Shown piece after piece: positions 25,606-34,405 of a stretch of DNA of 64,000 bases. Position numbers and translations under genes: made by a program. The first letter of the stretch is position 1, and every line of letters starts with the position of its first letter. The DNA comes from OLB23 sp965230965 (lineage in GTDB: Bacteria > Patescibacteriota > Microgenomatia > UBA1406 > HO2-37-13b), in assembly GCA_965230965.1 (NCBI GenBank), contig OZ246401.1:434001-498000 (forward strand), written 5' to 3'. The notes under the pieces were generated by a model. That model searched no databases and had not been told where the DNA came from. It was given only the letters and a program-made list of their open reading frames with translations.

Positions 25606-27879
25606 ATGTATTTCGTCACCGAAGAACAATCTGATGCACCACTCACGCTTTTTGTGCGCACACGACAATCTACGTTATTGGAAAATCTTATGAGCGCACT
25701 CACAAAGTCGGGCACATCTGTGAATGAAGTCGACGAGTTGCCCGAAAATCTTCATCCATATACCTATGTGTTTGTTTTTTATGACGCACAATTTGGAAGA
25801 TCCTTTTTTAAACGATTGAATAAAATGCACAAAAGGATTGTCGTGATAACTTATGATCCAGTCGTTTTTACTAAACTCGTGGAACTATCTCGCACAGAGG
25901 AATATCAACACCTGAGGGTTATTAATGTCGATGAAGACGAAACACACGAGGATTACATTGAAAAAATTATGTGGTTCGCGACAACTGAGTCAAAAGAAAA
26001 AGGATTGAATCTTGAGAAGGTGTTGAAGAAAAAGAAGCCAGCTGAAAAAAGCGACCGCTTTTTTCAGCTGCCGAAGATGACAAGAGGCCGATGGATCGGC
26101 CTTACAATTGCTTGCATTGTTTTTTTAGAGACGTTCTTTCTTGTGCCGCTCGGGATATCAGGATATTATCTGTACCGAGCGGGACAATCATTAGAACGAC
26201 AGGAAAGTATAAAAGCCATTAAACTTTTGCGCCGTGGGCGCCCATTTCTGCGCCTTACCGAACAAAGTTATGCAGCGGCTCGGCCTCTCTTATCATTTTT
26301 CTTCTTCACCCTTGTTCCTGAAAATCTCATCCAGGTTGAAAAAAATGGCTATGAATTTGCCGAGACTGCAATGATTGCAAAAGATGATGCGCGCACGCTT
26401 TTCACGTTGCTATTAAAACCACAAAAGTCGCCAGAGGAGATTGCGACTATGTCGAGCCATATTACAAAAATTAATGAAGAAATCGAAACGCTCTATCGCA
26501 CCTCAGGCAGCATAAAAGATACCTTAACCTTTAAATTTGCTCGTGCTGAAAAAATACAGGCGCGGTTTACCGAGATCCATAACTACCTCGAAACCGCGCG
26601 CGTCCTCATGAAACATGCAGATTCGCTCCTTGCAAAAGATGGCACAAAAAACTACATCGTCTTTTTCTACAATAATATGGAAATTCGACCTGGCGGGGGT
26701 TTTATTGGCTCTTTTGCTCATCTCTCATTTGATCACTATTCGATAAAAGAGTTCAAAATTTACGATGTGTATGATGCTGATGGCCAACTCACAGCGCACA
26801 TAGAGCCTCCTAAGGCCATTCGTCTCCACCTCGGCCAACCACATTGGTTTCTACGTGATTCAAACTTCAGTCCTGATTTTGAACAAAATACCAAAACCGC
26901 CGAATACTTTCTCGACAAAGAATTACAGCTTGGAAAGTTTGATGGCTCTTTTGGCATAACCACAACCGCTATGACATATATGCTCGAAGCTTTTGGCGAC
27001 GTGTACGTTCCAGATTTTGAGGAGACCATCAATAAAGACAATTTCTATTTAAAAACGCAGGCACAGACTGAAAAAGAATTCTTCCCTGGGTCAAAACAAA
27101 AGAAAAATTATCTTTCCTCAATTGGGCGTATGCTCTTTTTAAAACTCGATGCCGCATCGCCAGCAACGCTAGCAAAAAGCCTCCGCCAGGCATTTGATGA
27201 AAAACACATTGTTATGTTTATGAAAGATAAAAAGTTTCAAGAAGATATTGAAAAACTCCATTGGTCTGGGCAGACAATCTATCCTCAATGTGCGGTTGAT
27301 GGGGAAAATTGTCTCATCAATCATATTTTCCCCGTTGATGCCAACCTTGGCGTGAACAAGGCTAATTACTTTGTAAGCAAGTTCATGCATCTTGTCTCTC
27401 GATTTCAAAAAGACGGCTCCGTAAAAAATGAATTGACGATTAATTTCACCAACAACTCCGCTTCAGACACATTTCCAGGAGGAAAATATACAAATTACTT
27501 CCAACTTTATCTTCCTAATGATGCCGAAATTACCTCAATCGAGATTGATGGAACTACTATCGAAGACTATGACGAAACGAAATCAGGCTTTTTTAAAATT
27601 CTCGGCATGCTGCTTGAAGTCCAACCAGCATCTTCTTCTTATATAAATGTGGCATACACTTTAAAAACCAAAGCAGTCACTGGTCAAAACACATATCAAG
27701 TTGTTATTCAGAAACAGATTGGTGCATTTAATAGTGATTTCACTTTTGAAGTGTACTTTCCCAACAATATGTTTATAACCGATCAGAACTTTAAGAGCCT
27801 TGCAAAAAACAACGCAGTAGGCTACAATAGCTCCTTATCAACAGACAAAATATTTGTCTTGCAATTTATAAAAGAATAA
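25606..27879 (+). CDS. DUF4012 protein with N-terminal cytoplasmic domain
   Basis: A 757-residue membrane protein. Residues 1-150 form a soluble alpha/beta domain that looks like a receiver or Rossmann-type fold (strand-rich YTYVFVFYDAQF, then RIVVITYDP). A membrane segment follows near residues 168-190. The outer part is DUF4012, recognised by NYIVFFYNNMEIRPGGGFIG, a motif type akin to LytR-CpsA-Psr enzymes that attach polymers to the cell wall. It is probably a surface-polymer assembly protein, though activity is unproven in this family. The next gene, for L25, starts four bases after its stop. Confidence 0.8.
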   Translation: MYFVTEEQSDAPLTLFVRTRQSTLLENLMSALTKSGTSVNEVDELPENLHPYTYVFVFYDAQFGRSFFKRLNKMHKRIVVITYDPVVFTKLVELSRTEEYQHLRVINVDEDETHEDYIEKIMWFATTESKEKGLNLEKVLKKKKPAEKSDRFFQLPKMTRGRWIGLTIACIVFLETFFLVPLGISGYYLYRAGQSLERQESIKAIKLLRRGRPFLRLTEQSYAAARPLLSFFFFTLVPENLIQVEKNGYEFAETAMIAKDDARTLFTLLLKPQKSPEEIATMSSHITKINEEIETLYRTSGSIKDTLTFKFARAEKIQARFTEIHNYLETARVLMKHADSLLAKDGTKNYIVFFYNNMEIRPGGGFIGSFAHLSFDHYSIKEFKIYDVYDADGQLTAHIEPPKAIRLHLGQPHWFLRDSNFSPDFEQNTKTAEYFLDKELQLGKFDGSFGITTTAMTYMLEAFGDVYVPDFEETINKDNFYLKTQAQTEKEFFPGSKQKKNYLSSIGRMLFLKLDAASPATLAKSLRQAFDEKHIVMFMKDKKFQEDIEKLHWSGQTIYPQCAVDGENCLINHIFPVDANLGVNKANYFVSKFMHLVSRFQKDGSVKNELTINFTNNSASDTFPGGKYTNYFQLYLPNDAEITSIEIDGTTIEDYDETKSGFFKILGMLLEVQPASSSYINVAYTLKTKAVTGQNTYQVVIQKQIGAFNSDFTFEVYFPNNMFITDQNFKSLAKNNAVGYNSSLSTDKIFVLQFIKE

Positions 27880-27883
27880 ATCT

Positions 27884-28615
27884 ATGACACCTAAAGATAG
27901 TAAGAAAACCCATGATAAGATTGTGCTCGTTGTTGAAAAGAGAGAGCTTCTTGGAAAGAAAGTAAAACAAGTTCGTGTCGAAGGCAAGCTTCCTGCAAAC
28001 GTGTATGGAAAGGACATGCCTTCTATGGCAATCCAAATCGATGGAAAAGAGTTTAAAAAAGCTGTACATGCAGCTGGTCTTACCCAAGTTATCTACCTTA
28101 GTGTCGACAAGCAAGAAATTCCTTCAATGATTCAGAATGTCCAAACCGACCCTGTTTCTGATCATTTTATTCATGCAGATTTCAAAAAGGTAAATCTTTC
28201 ACAAAAAGTCGAGGCTCAAGTTCCAGTCATCTTGATTGGTGAATCTGAAGCTGTCGCTCAAAATAAAGGCGATATGATGACACTTGTGAACGTGTTGTAT
28301 GTTGAGGCTTTGCCAACAGACATGCCACAAGAAATCGAAATTGATATTTCTTCACTCAAAGAAATTGATGATGAAATGAAGGTTTCAGATCTTAAGAAAG
28401 ATGGTACTTACACCATTACTGACGATCCAGAAACGGTCATTGTTCGCATCGCTGAACATAAAGAGGAATCCTTAGAGCCAGAAACCGACGCTGCAATTGT
28501 TGAGGGCGAAGGCGAAACAGCTGAAGGCGAAGCTCCTGCTGAAGGAGAAACCCCAGCTGAAGGTGGAGATAAGGGTGACGATGCTGCAGAAGCTCCAGCT
28601 GAAAACAAAGAATAA
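27884..28615 (+). CDS. rplY: Ribosomal protein L25 (CTC family) with acidic tail
   Basis: A 243-residue 5S-rRNA-binding protein. Residues 12-100 match the L25 barrel (RELLGKKVKQVRVEGKLPA, then VYGKDM), followed by the TL5/CTC beta domain with QNVQTDPVSDHFIHADF. The C-terminal 50 residues are low-complexity Glu/Ala/Gly repeats (variants of EGEAPAEGETPAEG) and should be disordered. It starts only four bases after the DUF4012 gene with no ribosome site, so it depends on read-through or coupling. Confidence 0.92.
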   Translation: MTPKDSKKTHDKIVLVVEKRELLGKKVKQVRVEGKLPANVYGKDMPSMAIQIDGKEFKKAVHAAGLTQVIYLSVDKQEIPSMIQNVQTDPVSDHFIHADFKKVNLSQKVEAQVPVILIGESEAVAQNKGDMMTLVNVLYVEALPTDMPQEIEIDISSLKEIDDEMKVSDLKKDGTYTITDDPETVIVRIAEHKEESLEPETDAAIVEGEGETAEGEAPAEGETPAEGGDKGDDAAEAPAENKE

Positions 28616-28650
28616 TCCGCGTTTATTTTCCATATATCTTTTTGGGTGGT

Positions 28651-28706
28651 GAAAAATAGTCATACACGTTTATGACTATGTGTATGACAGGTGTCATACG
28701 ATTTTC
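28651..28706. repeat. Copy B of a 56-base dispersed repeat
   Basis: Begins GAAAAATAGTCATACACGT and ends GGTGTCATACGATTTTC. Inside it GTCATACAC and GTGTATGAC form a perfect 9-bp inverted repeat. It is the partner of the copy at 10884-10939, with equal length and the same ends, and sits between the L25 gene and the gap promoter. Confidence 0.75.
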
Positions 28707-28744
28707 AGCCATTCCATATTCTCGTACTTGATAAACCGCCACAA

Positions 28745-28773
28745 TTGACTTCTCCTCAACTATCTTTGATAAT
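28745..28773 (+). promoter_or_regulatory. gap promoter, predicted leaderless
   Basis: TTGACT, a 17-base spacer and GATAAT. The -10 ends six bases before the gap ATG, which places the expected transcription start on the start codon. Confidence 0.7.
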
Positions 28774-28779
28774 GGGTGT

Positions 28780-29793
28780 ATGAAGAAAATCAAAATTGGC
28801 CTCAATGGCTTTGGTCGTATTGGAAGAGCGATTACTCGTATTGCCTCTGATACAGATTTTTTTGAACTTGTTGCAATAAATACCTCTAAGACTACCCCTG
28901 AACAACTTGCGTATTCATTAAAATACGATTCTATTTATCGAACCTTTGGAAAGCCCGTGAAGAAGGTCGAAGATGGCATTTCGTTAAGTGGGCGCTTTGT
29001 AAAAGCCTACAATATTCGCAGCCCTGAAGAAATTCCCTGGGAAGAAACAGGTGTTGAAGTTGTGATTGATTGTACCGGCGTATTTAAAACGCGTGAGGAT
29101 TTAAAAAAACATATACGCGGAACGGTGAAGAAGGTTGTATTAACCGTTCCCGCGAAGGATGAAACGATCCCTCACGTCGTGATGGGAGTTAATGACAATG
29201 CATTCGACTGGCAAGGATCAGATATTATTTCGAATGCATCATGCACAACAAATTGTGCGGCCGTTATGATGAAGATCTTGCAGGATGAGTTTGGGGTGGA
29301 GACCTCATTTATTTCGACAATTCATGCATATACAAGCTCACAAATGTTGGTTGATAATCCTGCAGACAAGTTTACGCGCGGCCGCGCGGCAGCTATGTCT
29401 ATTATTCCCACAACAACAGGTGCTTCTGACGCCGTGTGTAAAGTAACTGATTTGCATGCCGACCATATGGGTGGCATGGCGTTCCGCGTACCGACACCAA
29501 CTGGTTCAATCACAGATATTACAGCTGTTTTGAAAAAAACAGTGACAAAGGATGATGTAAATAACGCATTTAAAAAACACGCTGAAGGTGATATGAAAAA
29601 ATACCTTGCGTACGCAGAAGACGAGCTAGTTTCTGCTGATTATATTTCTGCACCTGCTTCCTGCACCTTCGACCCCCATTACACAGCAGTTCTCAACGGG
29701 ACTTTTGTGAAATGCTACGGCTGGTACGATAATGAATGGGGTTATTCTCATCGCGTCGTTGACGTTGTAGAAAGACTTGCAAAGTCATTATAG
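28780..29793 (+). CDS. gap: Glyceraldehyde-3-phosphate dehydrogenase, GapB-like cofactor site
   Basis: A 337-residue type I GAPDH. The N-terminal nucleotide fold is LNGFGRIGRA; the catalytic Cys155 lies in SNASCTTNC and the catalytic His in STIHAYTSSQ. The end WYDNEWGYSHRVVDV is normal. At the end of the second strand it reads VAINTSKTTPEQL where NAD-specific enzymes have Asp (VAIND); B. subtilis GapB, which prefers NADP, has VAINAS at this place. So NADP use or dual use is possible. The promoter is near-consensus and predicts a leaderless mRNA. Confidence 0.95.
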   Translation: MKKIKIGLNGFGRIGRAITRIASDTDFFELVAINTSKTTPEQLAYSLKYDSIYRTFGKPVKKVEDGISLSGRFVKAYNIRSPEEIPWEETGVEVVIDCTGVFKTREDLKKHIRGTVKKVVLTVPAKDETIPHVVMGVNDNAFDWQGSDIISNASCTTNCAAVMMKILQDEFGVETSFISTIHAYTSSQMLVDNPADKFTRGRAAAMSIIPTTTGASDAVCKVTDLHADHMGGMAFRVPTPTGSITDITAVLKKTVTKDDVNNAFKKHAEGDMKKYLAYAEDELVSADYISAPASCTFDPHYTAVLNGTFVKCYGWYDNEWGYSHRVVDVVERLAKSL

Positions 29794-29815
29794 ATAAAGT
29801 ATGCTTTAAAAATCG

Positions 29816-30493
29816 ATGGAAAACGACGCACACATCCAACATCTTCACACTAGTCTTTTTAGGAGCAAATGGGCAATTTTTTCTATTGTCGCATTTTTGA
29901 CATTGCTCACCTACTTGCTCATCACAGTTTCTGGCCAAATCAGCACACAAGAAACAATGATTAATACAGCGCCAAAAGCGAATACGCTTATGCCTGATGA
30001 GCCGCTTCCACCAATGACATGCGATTCGTACGCTGATTATGTACTTACATCCCTTAGAAATCTTGATGATATTAAAACTAAGCTGAAATGTCCTCCTCAT
30101 CCAACGGGAACACCAAACAACATCGTACCAAATGGAGGATCTGAGGAATGCAGAATGCTTGATGATGCCATCACGCATATTTCGTCTATGAAAAATTTTA
30201 TGGCGATGATGTGCAATCGATGTCCTATGCCTACAGCTGTCCCAGGAGGTTCAGGCAGACAGCTTCCAACTCCAACAGGACCTTTGCCAACTGGTACACC
30301 AGTCGCATGTATAAAAGTGGGTGAAAGATGTAGTGATAGTCAGGGGTGTTGCAGTGGTGCCGTCTGTGCATTTGGTTTTTGTTTAAGACCAGACAGAGGT
30401 TTGCTATCGCCTACACCAACACCAATGCCACGACCAACGTCTTCAGGCCCAAATATTCCCATTGATCCTCAACCAACTTATTCACCCCAATAA
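29816..30493 (+). CDS. Membrane-anchored Cys-rich protein with a knottin-like domain
   Basis: A 225-residue protein with one membrane segment (about residues 19-40), a small helical region with Cys pairs (CDSYADY, EECRML, CNRC), Pro/Thr-rich linkers and a compact domain at residues 165-189 with the spacing C-x6-C-x5-CC-x4-C-x4-C. This is the cysteine pattern of inhibitor cystine knot peptides. The tail is Pro/Thr/Ser-rich. It is probably a surface protein stabilised by disulfides. It starts 22 bases after gap and might share its transcript, although a TATGCT lies ten bases before the ATG. Confidence 0.6.
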   Translation: MENDAHIQHLHTSLFRSKWAIFSIVAFLTLLTYLLITVSGQISTQETMINTAPKANTLMPDEPLPPMTCDSYADYVLTSLRNLDDIKTKLKCPPHPTGTPNNIVPNGGSEECRMLDDAITHISSMKNFMAMMCNRCPMPTAVPGGSGRQLPTPTGPLPTGTPVACIKVGERCSDSQGCCSGAVCAFGFCLRPDRGLLSPTPTPMPRPTSSGPNIPIDPQPTYSPQ

Positions 30494-30522
30494 TTGACTT
30501 TATCACCTTGCAATCCTATAAT
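30494..30522 (+). promoter_or_regulatory. Promoter of the glmS leader
   Basis: TTGACT (30494-30499), a spacer of exactly 17 bases and a perfect TATAAT (30517-30522). It predicts transcription from about 30529 through the ribozyme into glmS, giving a 5' leader of about 235 bases. Confidence 0.75.
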
Positions 30523-30567
30523 ATTTGAACGGTAGACATTATCAATTGACTAACGTCACTTTTTATA

Positions 30568-30712
30568 GCGTGTGGCCCCTATCTGCAACGGCAGCGGGGA
30601 TACGAGGAGAGGGCTAGCGAATCATCTGCGGGTACCCTCAGGCCAAAGCAAAGCTGCTGGCCTTAAGTTGGCTTTTAAAATTTTCAGGCAACTGAAATAA
30701 TACGGAAGCAAC
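30568..30712 (+). ncRNA. glmS ribozyme (glucosamine-6-phosphate-activated)
   Basis: Lies directly upstream of glmS and follows the known glmS ribozyme order. The cleavage site is A67|G68 in TATA-GCG. A P1/P2-type stem follows (CCCC and CTGC paired with GCAG and GGGG), then TACGAGG, equivalent to the conserved GACGAGG. Next is P3 (GAGGG / CCCTC) enclosing AGCGAA and CTGCGGGTA, then a GGCC/GGCC stem with TTAAG after it, then P4 (TTgGCTT / AAGCAA) holding a GCAA-loop hairpin TTTCAG / CTGAAA. The pseudoknot P2.2, normally CGCC with GGCG, here reads CGTG with TGCG, which still pairs through wobbles, a sign of covariation. Self-cleavage would lower glmS expression when product is abundant. Confidence 0.82.
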
Positions 30713-30762
30713 AAGCGGCGTACCGCAATTTTCTTCAATTATTATTTCTAACTTTAACTATT

Positions 30763-32523
30763 ATGTGTGGTATTTTTGCGTACGTTGGAAACCGTCAGGA
30801 CAGTCCCAAAATGATTTTGGAGGGCTTAAAAACATTGGAATATCGCGGTTATGACAGCTGGGGTATTGCTGTGGGTAACGGCGACGAAGTCGCTGTGGAA
30901 AAGAAAGTTGGAAAAATTGGCGACGCCGAAACAACGCTACCCAACAGCACAATCGGCATTGGCCATACGCGTTGGGCGACCCATGGTGGCGTCACAGAGT
31001 TAAATGCGCATCCGCATTTAAATGCGAATAAAACAATCGCCGTCGTGCACAACGGCATCGTTGAAAATTATCAGGAGCTGAAAGCTGGGTTGATAGCTGA
31101 TGGACATACTTTTGTTTCTGAGACAGACACAGAGGTCATTGCACATCTTGTCGAAAAAAATCTTAAAGACAGCGATTTCAAGACTGCGCTGTGTAGAACT
31201 TTTGCCATGCTTGTTGGCTCAAATGCTATCTGTGTTCTTAATGTAAAAACAAAAGAAATCGGCGTGTGTCGCGATGGATCACCGATTATTGTTGGTATCG
31301 GCGATAAGGAATTTTTCATCGGTTCTGATGTTACCGCATTTCTTCCTTATACGCGAGATGTCATCTTTCTTGATGACGGCCAAGGAACAATTATTAAACC
31401 CGATGGCTATGAAATCTTTGCTATTGATACAGGAAAAATTCTTCCTATTGAGCCAACCACAATTGATTGGGAAGCCGAGGCAGCTCAAAAAAGCGGCTAT
31501 CCCCATTACATGCTCAAAGAAATAATGGAGCAGCTTACAACAATTCCAAAGACGGCGCATCTTAATGATGCTGAGCTTAAGGAAGCAGCTAATTTGGTAA
31601 AAAGTGCGCACAAAGTCATTATCACAGCGTGCGGGTCAGCTGGTTTTTGTGCGCTCATCACAAAATATATGCTTGCAAAACAAGGCGTTGCGTCTGAGAT
31701 GTGTGGCGCGTACGAATCATCACCAACCATTGAATTCGCCGATGATACATCAGTCCTTATCGCAATTTCACAAAGTGGCGAAACTGCGGATACGCTTTTA
31801 GCCGTTAAAAAAGCCAAAAGTAAGGGAGCAAAAATTATTTCTGTGATAAATGCGCGGGGGTCAACATTGGAACGTATTAGCGACATTGCTCTAATGGTTG
31901 GGAGTGGCCCAGAAATTGCTGTTGTCGCAACAAAATCGTTTACAGCTCAACTCGCAACAATGTATCGATTGGCTGGATTTTGTGGAAACGAGCCTAAAGA
32001 TCGAGGTGATGAAATTATTGAAGCCGGCAATAGACTTAAGGAGTGGCTTTCCAAGGAAACGATGGATAGCATTGCTCAGCTTGCATCACAGTTATATACA
32101 CACGAACATATTTACTTTCTTGGTAAAGATTTACAATATCCTGCTGCAATGGAGTGTTCGCTAAAGGTAAAAGAGGCAAGCTATATTCATGGCGAAGCCT
32201 TTTCATCAGGCGAACTTAAACATGGTGTTATTGCGCTTATTGATAAAGACACGCCATGCGTGGTTCTAGGCGCGCATGATGGCTATGAAAGTGAAGTTCG
32301 CGCCTCAGCTGCAGAGGTGAGGGCACGTGGCGGACACATTATTGGTATAGCTCCTTTCGAAGCATCAGAATTCGATACAACGATTGTGACACCAGATCTA
32401 GGATCTCTCACGATTTTTGGCAATATTATTGTCGGCCAGCTTCTCGGCTACTATTGTGCAATCGGCCGTGGAGCAGATCCCGACAAGCCAAGGAATTTGG
32501 CTAAGTCTGTGACGGTAAAGTAG
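30763..32523 (+). CDS. glmS: Glutamine--fructose-6-phosphate aminotransferase
   Basis: A 586-residue enzyme that makes glucosamine-6-phosphate for peptidoglycan. The glutaminase domain starts with Cys2 (MCGIFAYVG) after removal of Met, with LEYRGYDSWG, GHTRWATHGG and HNGIVENY. Two SIS sugar-isomerase domains follow (ACGSAGFCAL and SQSGETADT in the first, GEAFSSGELKHG in the second), ending in the normal AKSVTVK. It is slightly shorter than the usual 600 or so residues. Expression is probably controlled by the ribozyme in its leader. Confidence 0.97.
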   Translation: MCGIFAYVGNRQDSPKMILEGLKTLEYRGYDSWGIAVGNGDEVAVEKKVGKIGDAETTLPNSTIGIGHTRWATHGGVTELNAHPHLNANKTIAVVHNGIVENYQELKAGLIADGHTFVSETDTEVIAHLVEKNLKDSDFKTALCRTFAMLVGSNAICVLNVKTKEIGVCRDGSPIIVGIGDKEFFIGSDVTAFLPYTRDVIFLDDGQGTIIKPDGYEIFAIDTGKILPIEPTTIDWEAEAAQKSGYPHYMLKEIMEQLTTIPKTAHLNDAELKEAANLVKSAHKVIITACGSAGFCALITKYMLAKQGVASEMCGAYESSPTIEFADDTSVLIAISQSGETADTLLAVKKAKSKGAKIISVINARGSTLERISDIALMVGSGPEIAVVATKSFTAQLATMYRLAGFCGNEPKDRGDEIIEAGNRLKEWLSKETMDSIAQLASQLYTHEHIYFLGKDLQYPAAMECSLKVKEASYIHGEAFSSGELKHGVIALIDKDTPCVVLGAHDGYESEVRASAAEVRARGGHIIGIAPFEASEFDTTIVTPDLGSLTIFGNIIVGQLLGYYCAIGRGADPDKPRNLAKSVTVK

Positions 32524-32549
32524 TCATGCGCGGGATGATTGTCTGAAGC

Positions 32550-34394
32550 TTACTCGACTATTTTGATTATTTTGTCCCCTGTCAAAAGCAGTATTCCTTC
32601 TTTTTGATCAACAACAAAATCGGTTGCCTCACCAATAACTGATACTGAGATTTGCTTTAAAAACTCACCGTCTTTTGAAACAACAAAAATCTTTTTCGCT
32701 GCCTTATCAAGCAGATATACATTATCTATATCATCACTCGTAAAAATATCATCAAATTCAAGGTCATCACCACCCGGAATTTTAATAGCAAAGTTAATGC
32801 TGTTTCCCGATTCATATTTCATCACACGCGAGCCATTTAGAACGTAAATCGATCTGTCGATAGCCATGGCATTGGCTTTTGCAAGATCAGCTTTTCCTGA
32901 CTTCACATATGAAGTTTTCGCTGAATAGCCACCTTCGGCAACAAGGTATTTATATATCTCATCTTTCCCTGCATCCACCATATAAATATTGCCGTTATAC
33001 ATCCACATGTCTTTTATATCGCCCCATTCATCATCTTTTTCAATAAGTACCTCTGTTTTTTTGTCAGTTATTCTAAAAACACCATCATTGTTGCTAAATA
33101 TATAGGGTTCGTCTTGATGTAGCGCAATGTAAAGCCCACTTTTTACTTTATTATCTTTGCGTGTTTCTACAGACTTTTTCTCGAGATTAAGAAGATATAT
33201 TTTTGACTGTTCATCATCGAGCATTGCGAGCGTCGTGCCATCATAATAGAACTTAGATGCCGACGCACCTTTTTCAATAAGGTTAAGATCATAAAACTCT
33301 TCTGTTCCTGTTTCTTCCTCTTTCTTTATGGATTTTTCTGCTTCAGCAAGCTTTGATCCAATCGCCTTCAATTGATCCAAATCTGCTAACTTTTTTTTCT
33401 CGGCTTCGGTTTTCAACTCTTCATAGGTGCTTTTTGACGAAGCCAAAAGTTCAAGCGAACGATCAACATTTGAGGCTGTCAATGACGATGCCTCCTCAAG
33501 CTGCTCATCAATCTGCTGCGATGCGACCTCAACTTTTTTAATAAATGCATTGCGTTGGCGGCGCTGATTACCCAATACAACGCTCCAAATAAACACGCCC
33601 ACTAAAATGATCAGCACAACAAACGTGAGCTTCTTCCCCAGTGAGCCGCCAGGCTTAAATCCTGCCAATATTCCTTTCACATTAAATGTAAACCTCGGCG
33701 CCACCTTCTCTTGTGGCATATTCTCGGCCGGCGCCGCATATATTGGCTCTCTAACAACCTCTTCTACGACTTGTGCCTCACTTATGCCACCTACAACAAA
33801 ACCTCCATCATCGACCGATTCTTCTACCGTCTCCTCCATCGCATCGCGTGCATGATATCGTCCGAACAATGCAATGAGCCCCGTATCATCACTGCTCTTT
33901 AAATCCGGCGTTAATGATTCGATTATTTCTTGTGGACCGTTGCTCTGAATAAATCGCTGCAGAGTAGGGGGTGTTACACGCGCGGTAAAATACGAGTTTG
34001 TCAGCACCAGCATATCCTGTTCTTCCAAATACCCAGAAGATGTCTGATCGCCACTAATTAATTTTTGAAATATTGGACCGCGATCGATAAACACAGAACC
34101 GCCACCACGCGTCACTAAATATAAAACGTTACCAACAGACAATGATGCAGCCAGTGCAAACCCAGCATCATTCTCTAACTTTTTAAACTCTCTGTCGAGT
34201 AATTTCTCAAAGGAAGCTAGGTCATGAATATGTTCCGCAGTTACTGCATCGCGTGTTTTAGCAAAAATCTCCTTAAATGCTTCTTTCTCTATCGCATTCT
34301 CAGTAGAGGCAATAATAAAAAGATTCTCCGTCGACACGAAGTCAAGATGAAAAGAATCGGACTCATTGCCCAGATAGATACTGTATTCCCACAT
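32550..34394 (-). CDS. Single-pass membrane protein with PPM-like and beta-propeller-like domains
   Basis: A 614-residue protein in four parts. Residues 1-185 resemble a PP2C-type phosphatase fold (ALAASLSVGNVLYLVTRGGG, then EEQDMLVLTNSYF) but lack the metal-binding Asp set, so catalysis is doubtful. An acidic linker follows, then a membrane segment (about 255-278), then a coiled coil (about 285-355). The C-terminal half has repeated beta blades (YLLNLEKKS, YIFSNNDGVF, IYMVDAGKDEI, IYVLNGSRV, VYLLDKAAKKIF), as in a six-bladed propeller. It may be a sensor linking the outside to the cytoplasm. The two next genes on the strand are small membrane and PH-domain proteins. Confidence 0.6.
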   Translation of the reverse strand: MWEYSIYLGNESDSFHLDFVSTENLFIIASTENAIEKEAFKEIFAKTRDAVTAEHIHDLASFEKLLDREFKKLENDAGFALAASLSVGNVLYLVTRGGGSVFIDRGPIFQKLISGDQTSSGYLEEQDMLVLTNSYFTARVTPPTLQRFIQSNGPQEIIESLTPDLKSSDDTGLIALFGRYHARDAMEETVEESVDDGGFVVGGISEAQVVEEVVREPIYAAPAENMPQEKVAPRFTFNVKGILAGFKPGGSLGKKLTFVVLIILVGVFIWSVVLGNQRRQRNAFIKKVEVASQQIDEQLEEASSLTASNVDRSLELLASSKSTYEELKTEAEKKKLADLDQLKAIGSKLAEAEKSIKKEEETGTEEFYDLNLIEKGASASKFYYDGTTLAMLDDEQSKIYLLNLEKKSVETRKDNKVKSGLYIALHQDEPYIFSNNDGVFRITDKKTEVLIEKDDEWGDIKDMWMYNGNIYMVDAGKDEIYKYLVAEGGYSAKTSYVKSGKADLAKANAMAIDRSIYVLNGSRVMKYESGNSINFAIKIPGGDDLEFDDIFTSDDIDNVYLLDKAAKKIFVVSKDGEFLKQISVSVIGEATDFVVDQKEGILLLTGDKIIKIVE

Positions 34395-34405
34395 GTATAC
34401 TATAG

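Noticed and set aside
30715..30736. GCGG-CGTA-CCGC hairpin followed by AATTTTC as an intrinsic terminator in the glmS leader
   Set aside because: A four-base-pair stem and an interrupted T run are too weak, and the ribozyme explains control of the gene. It remains a minor possibility.
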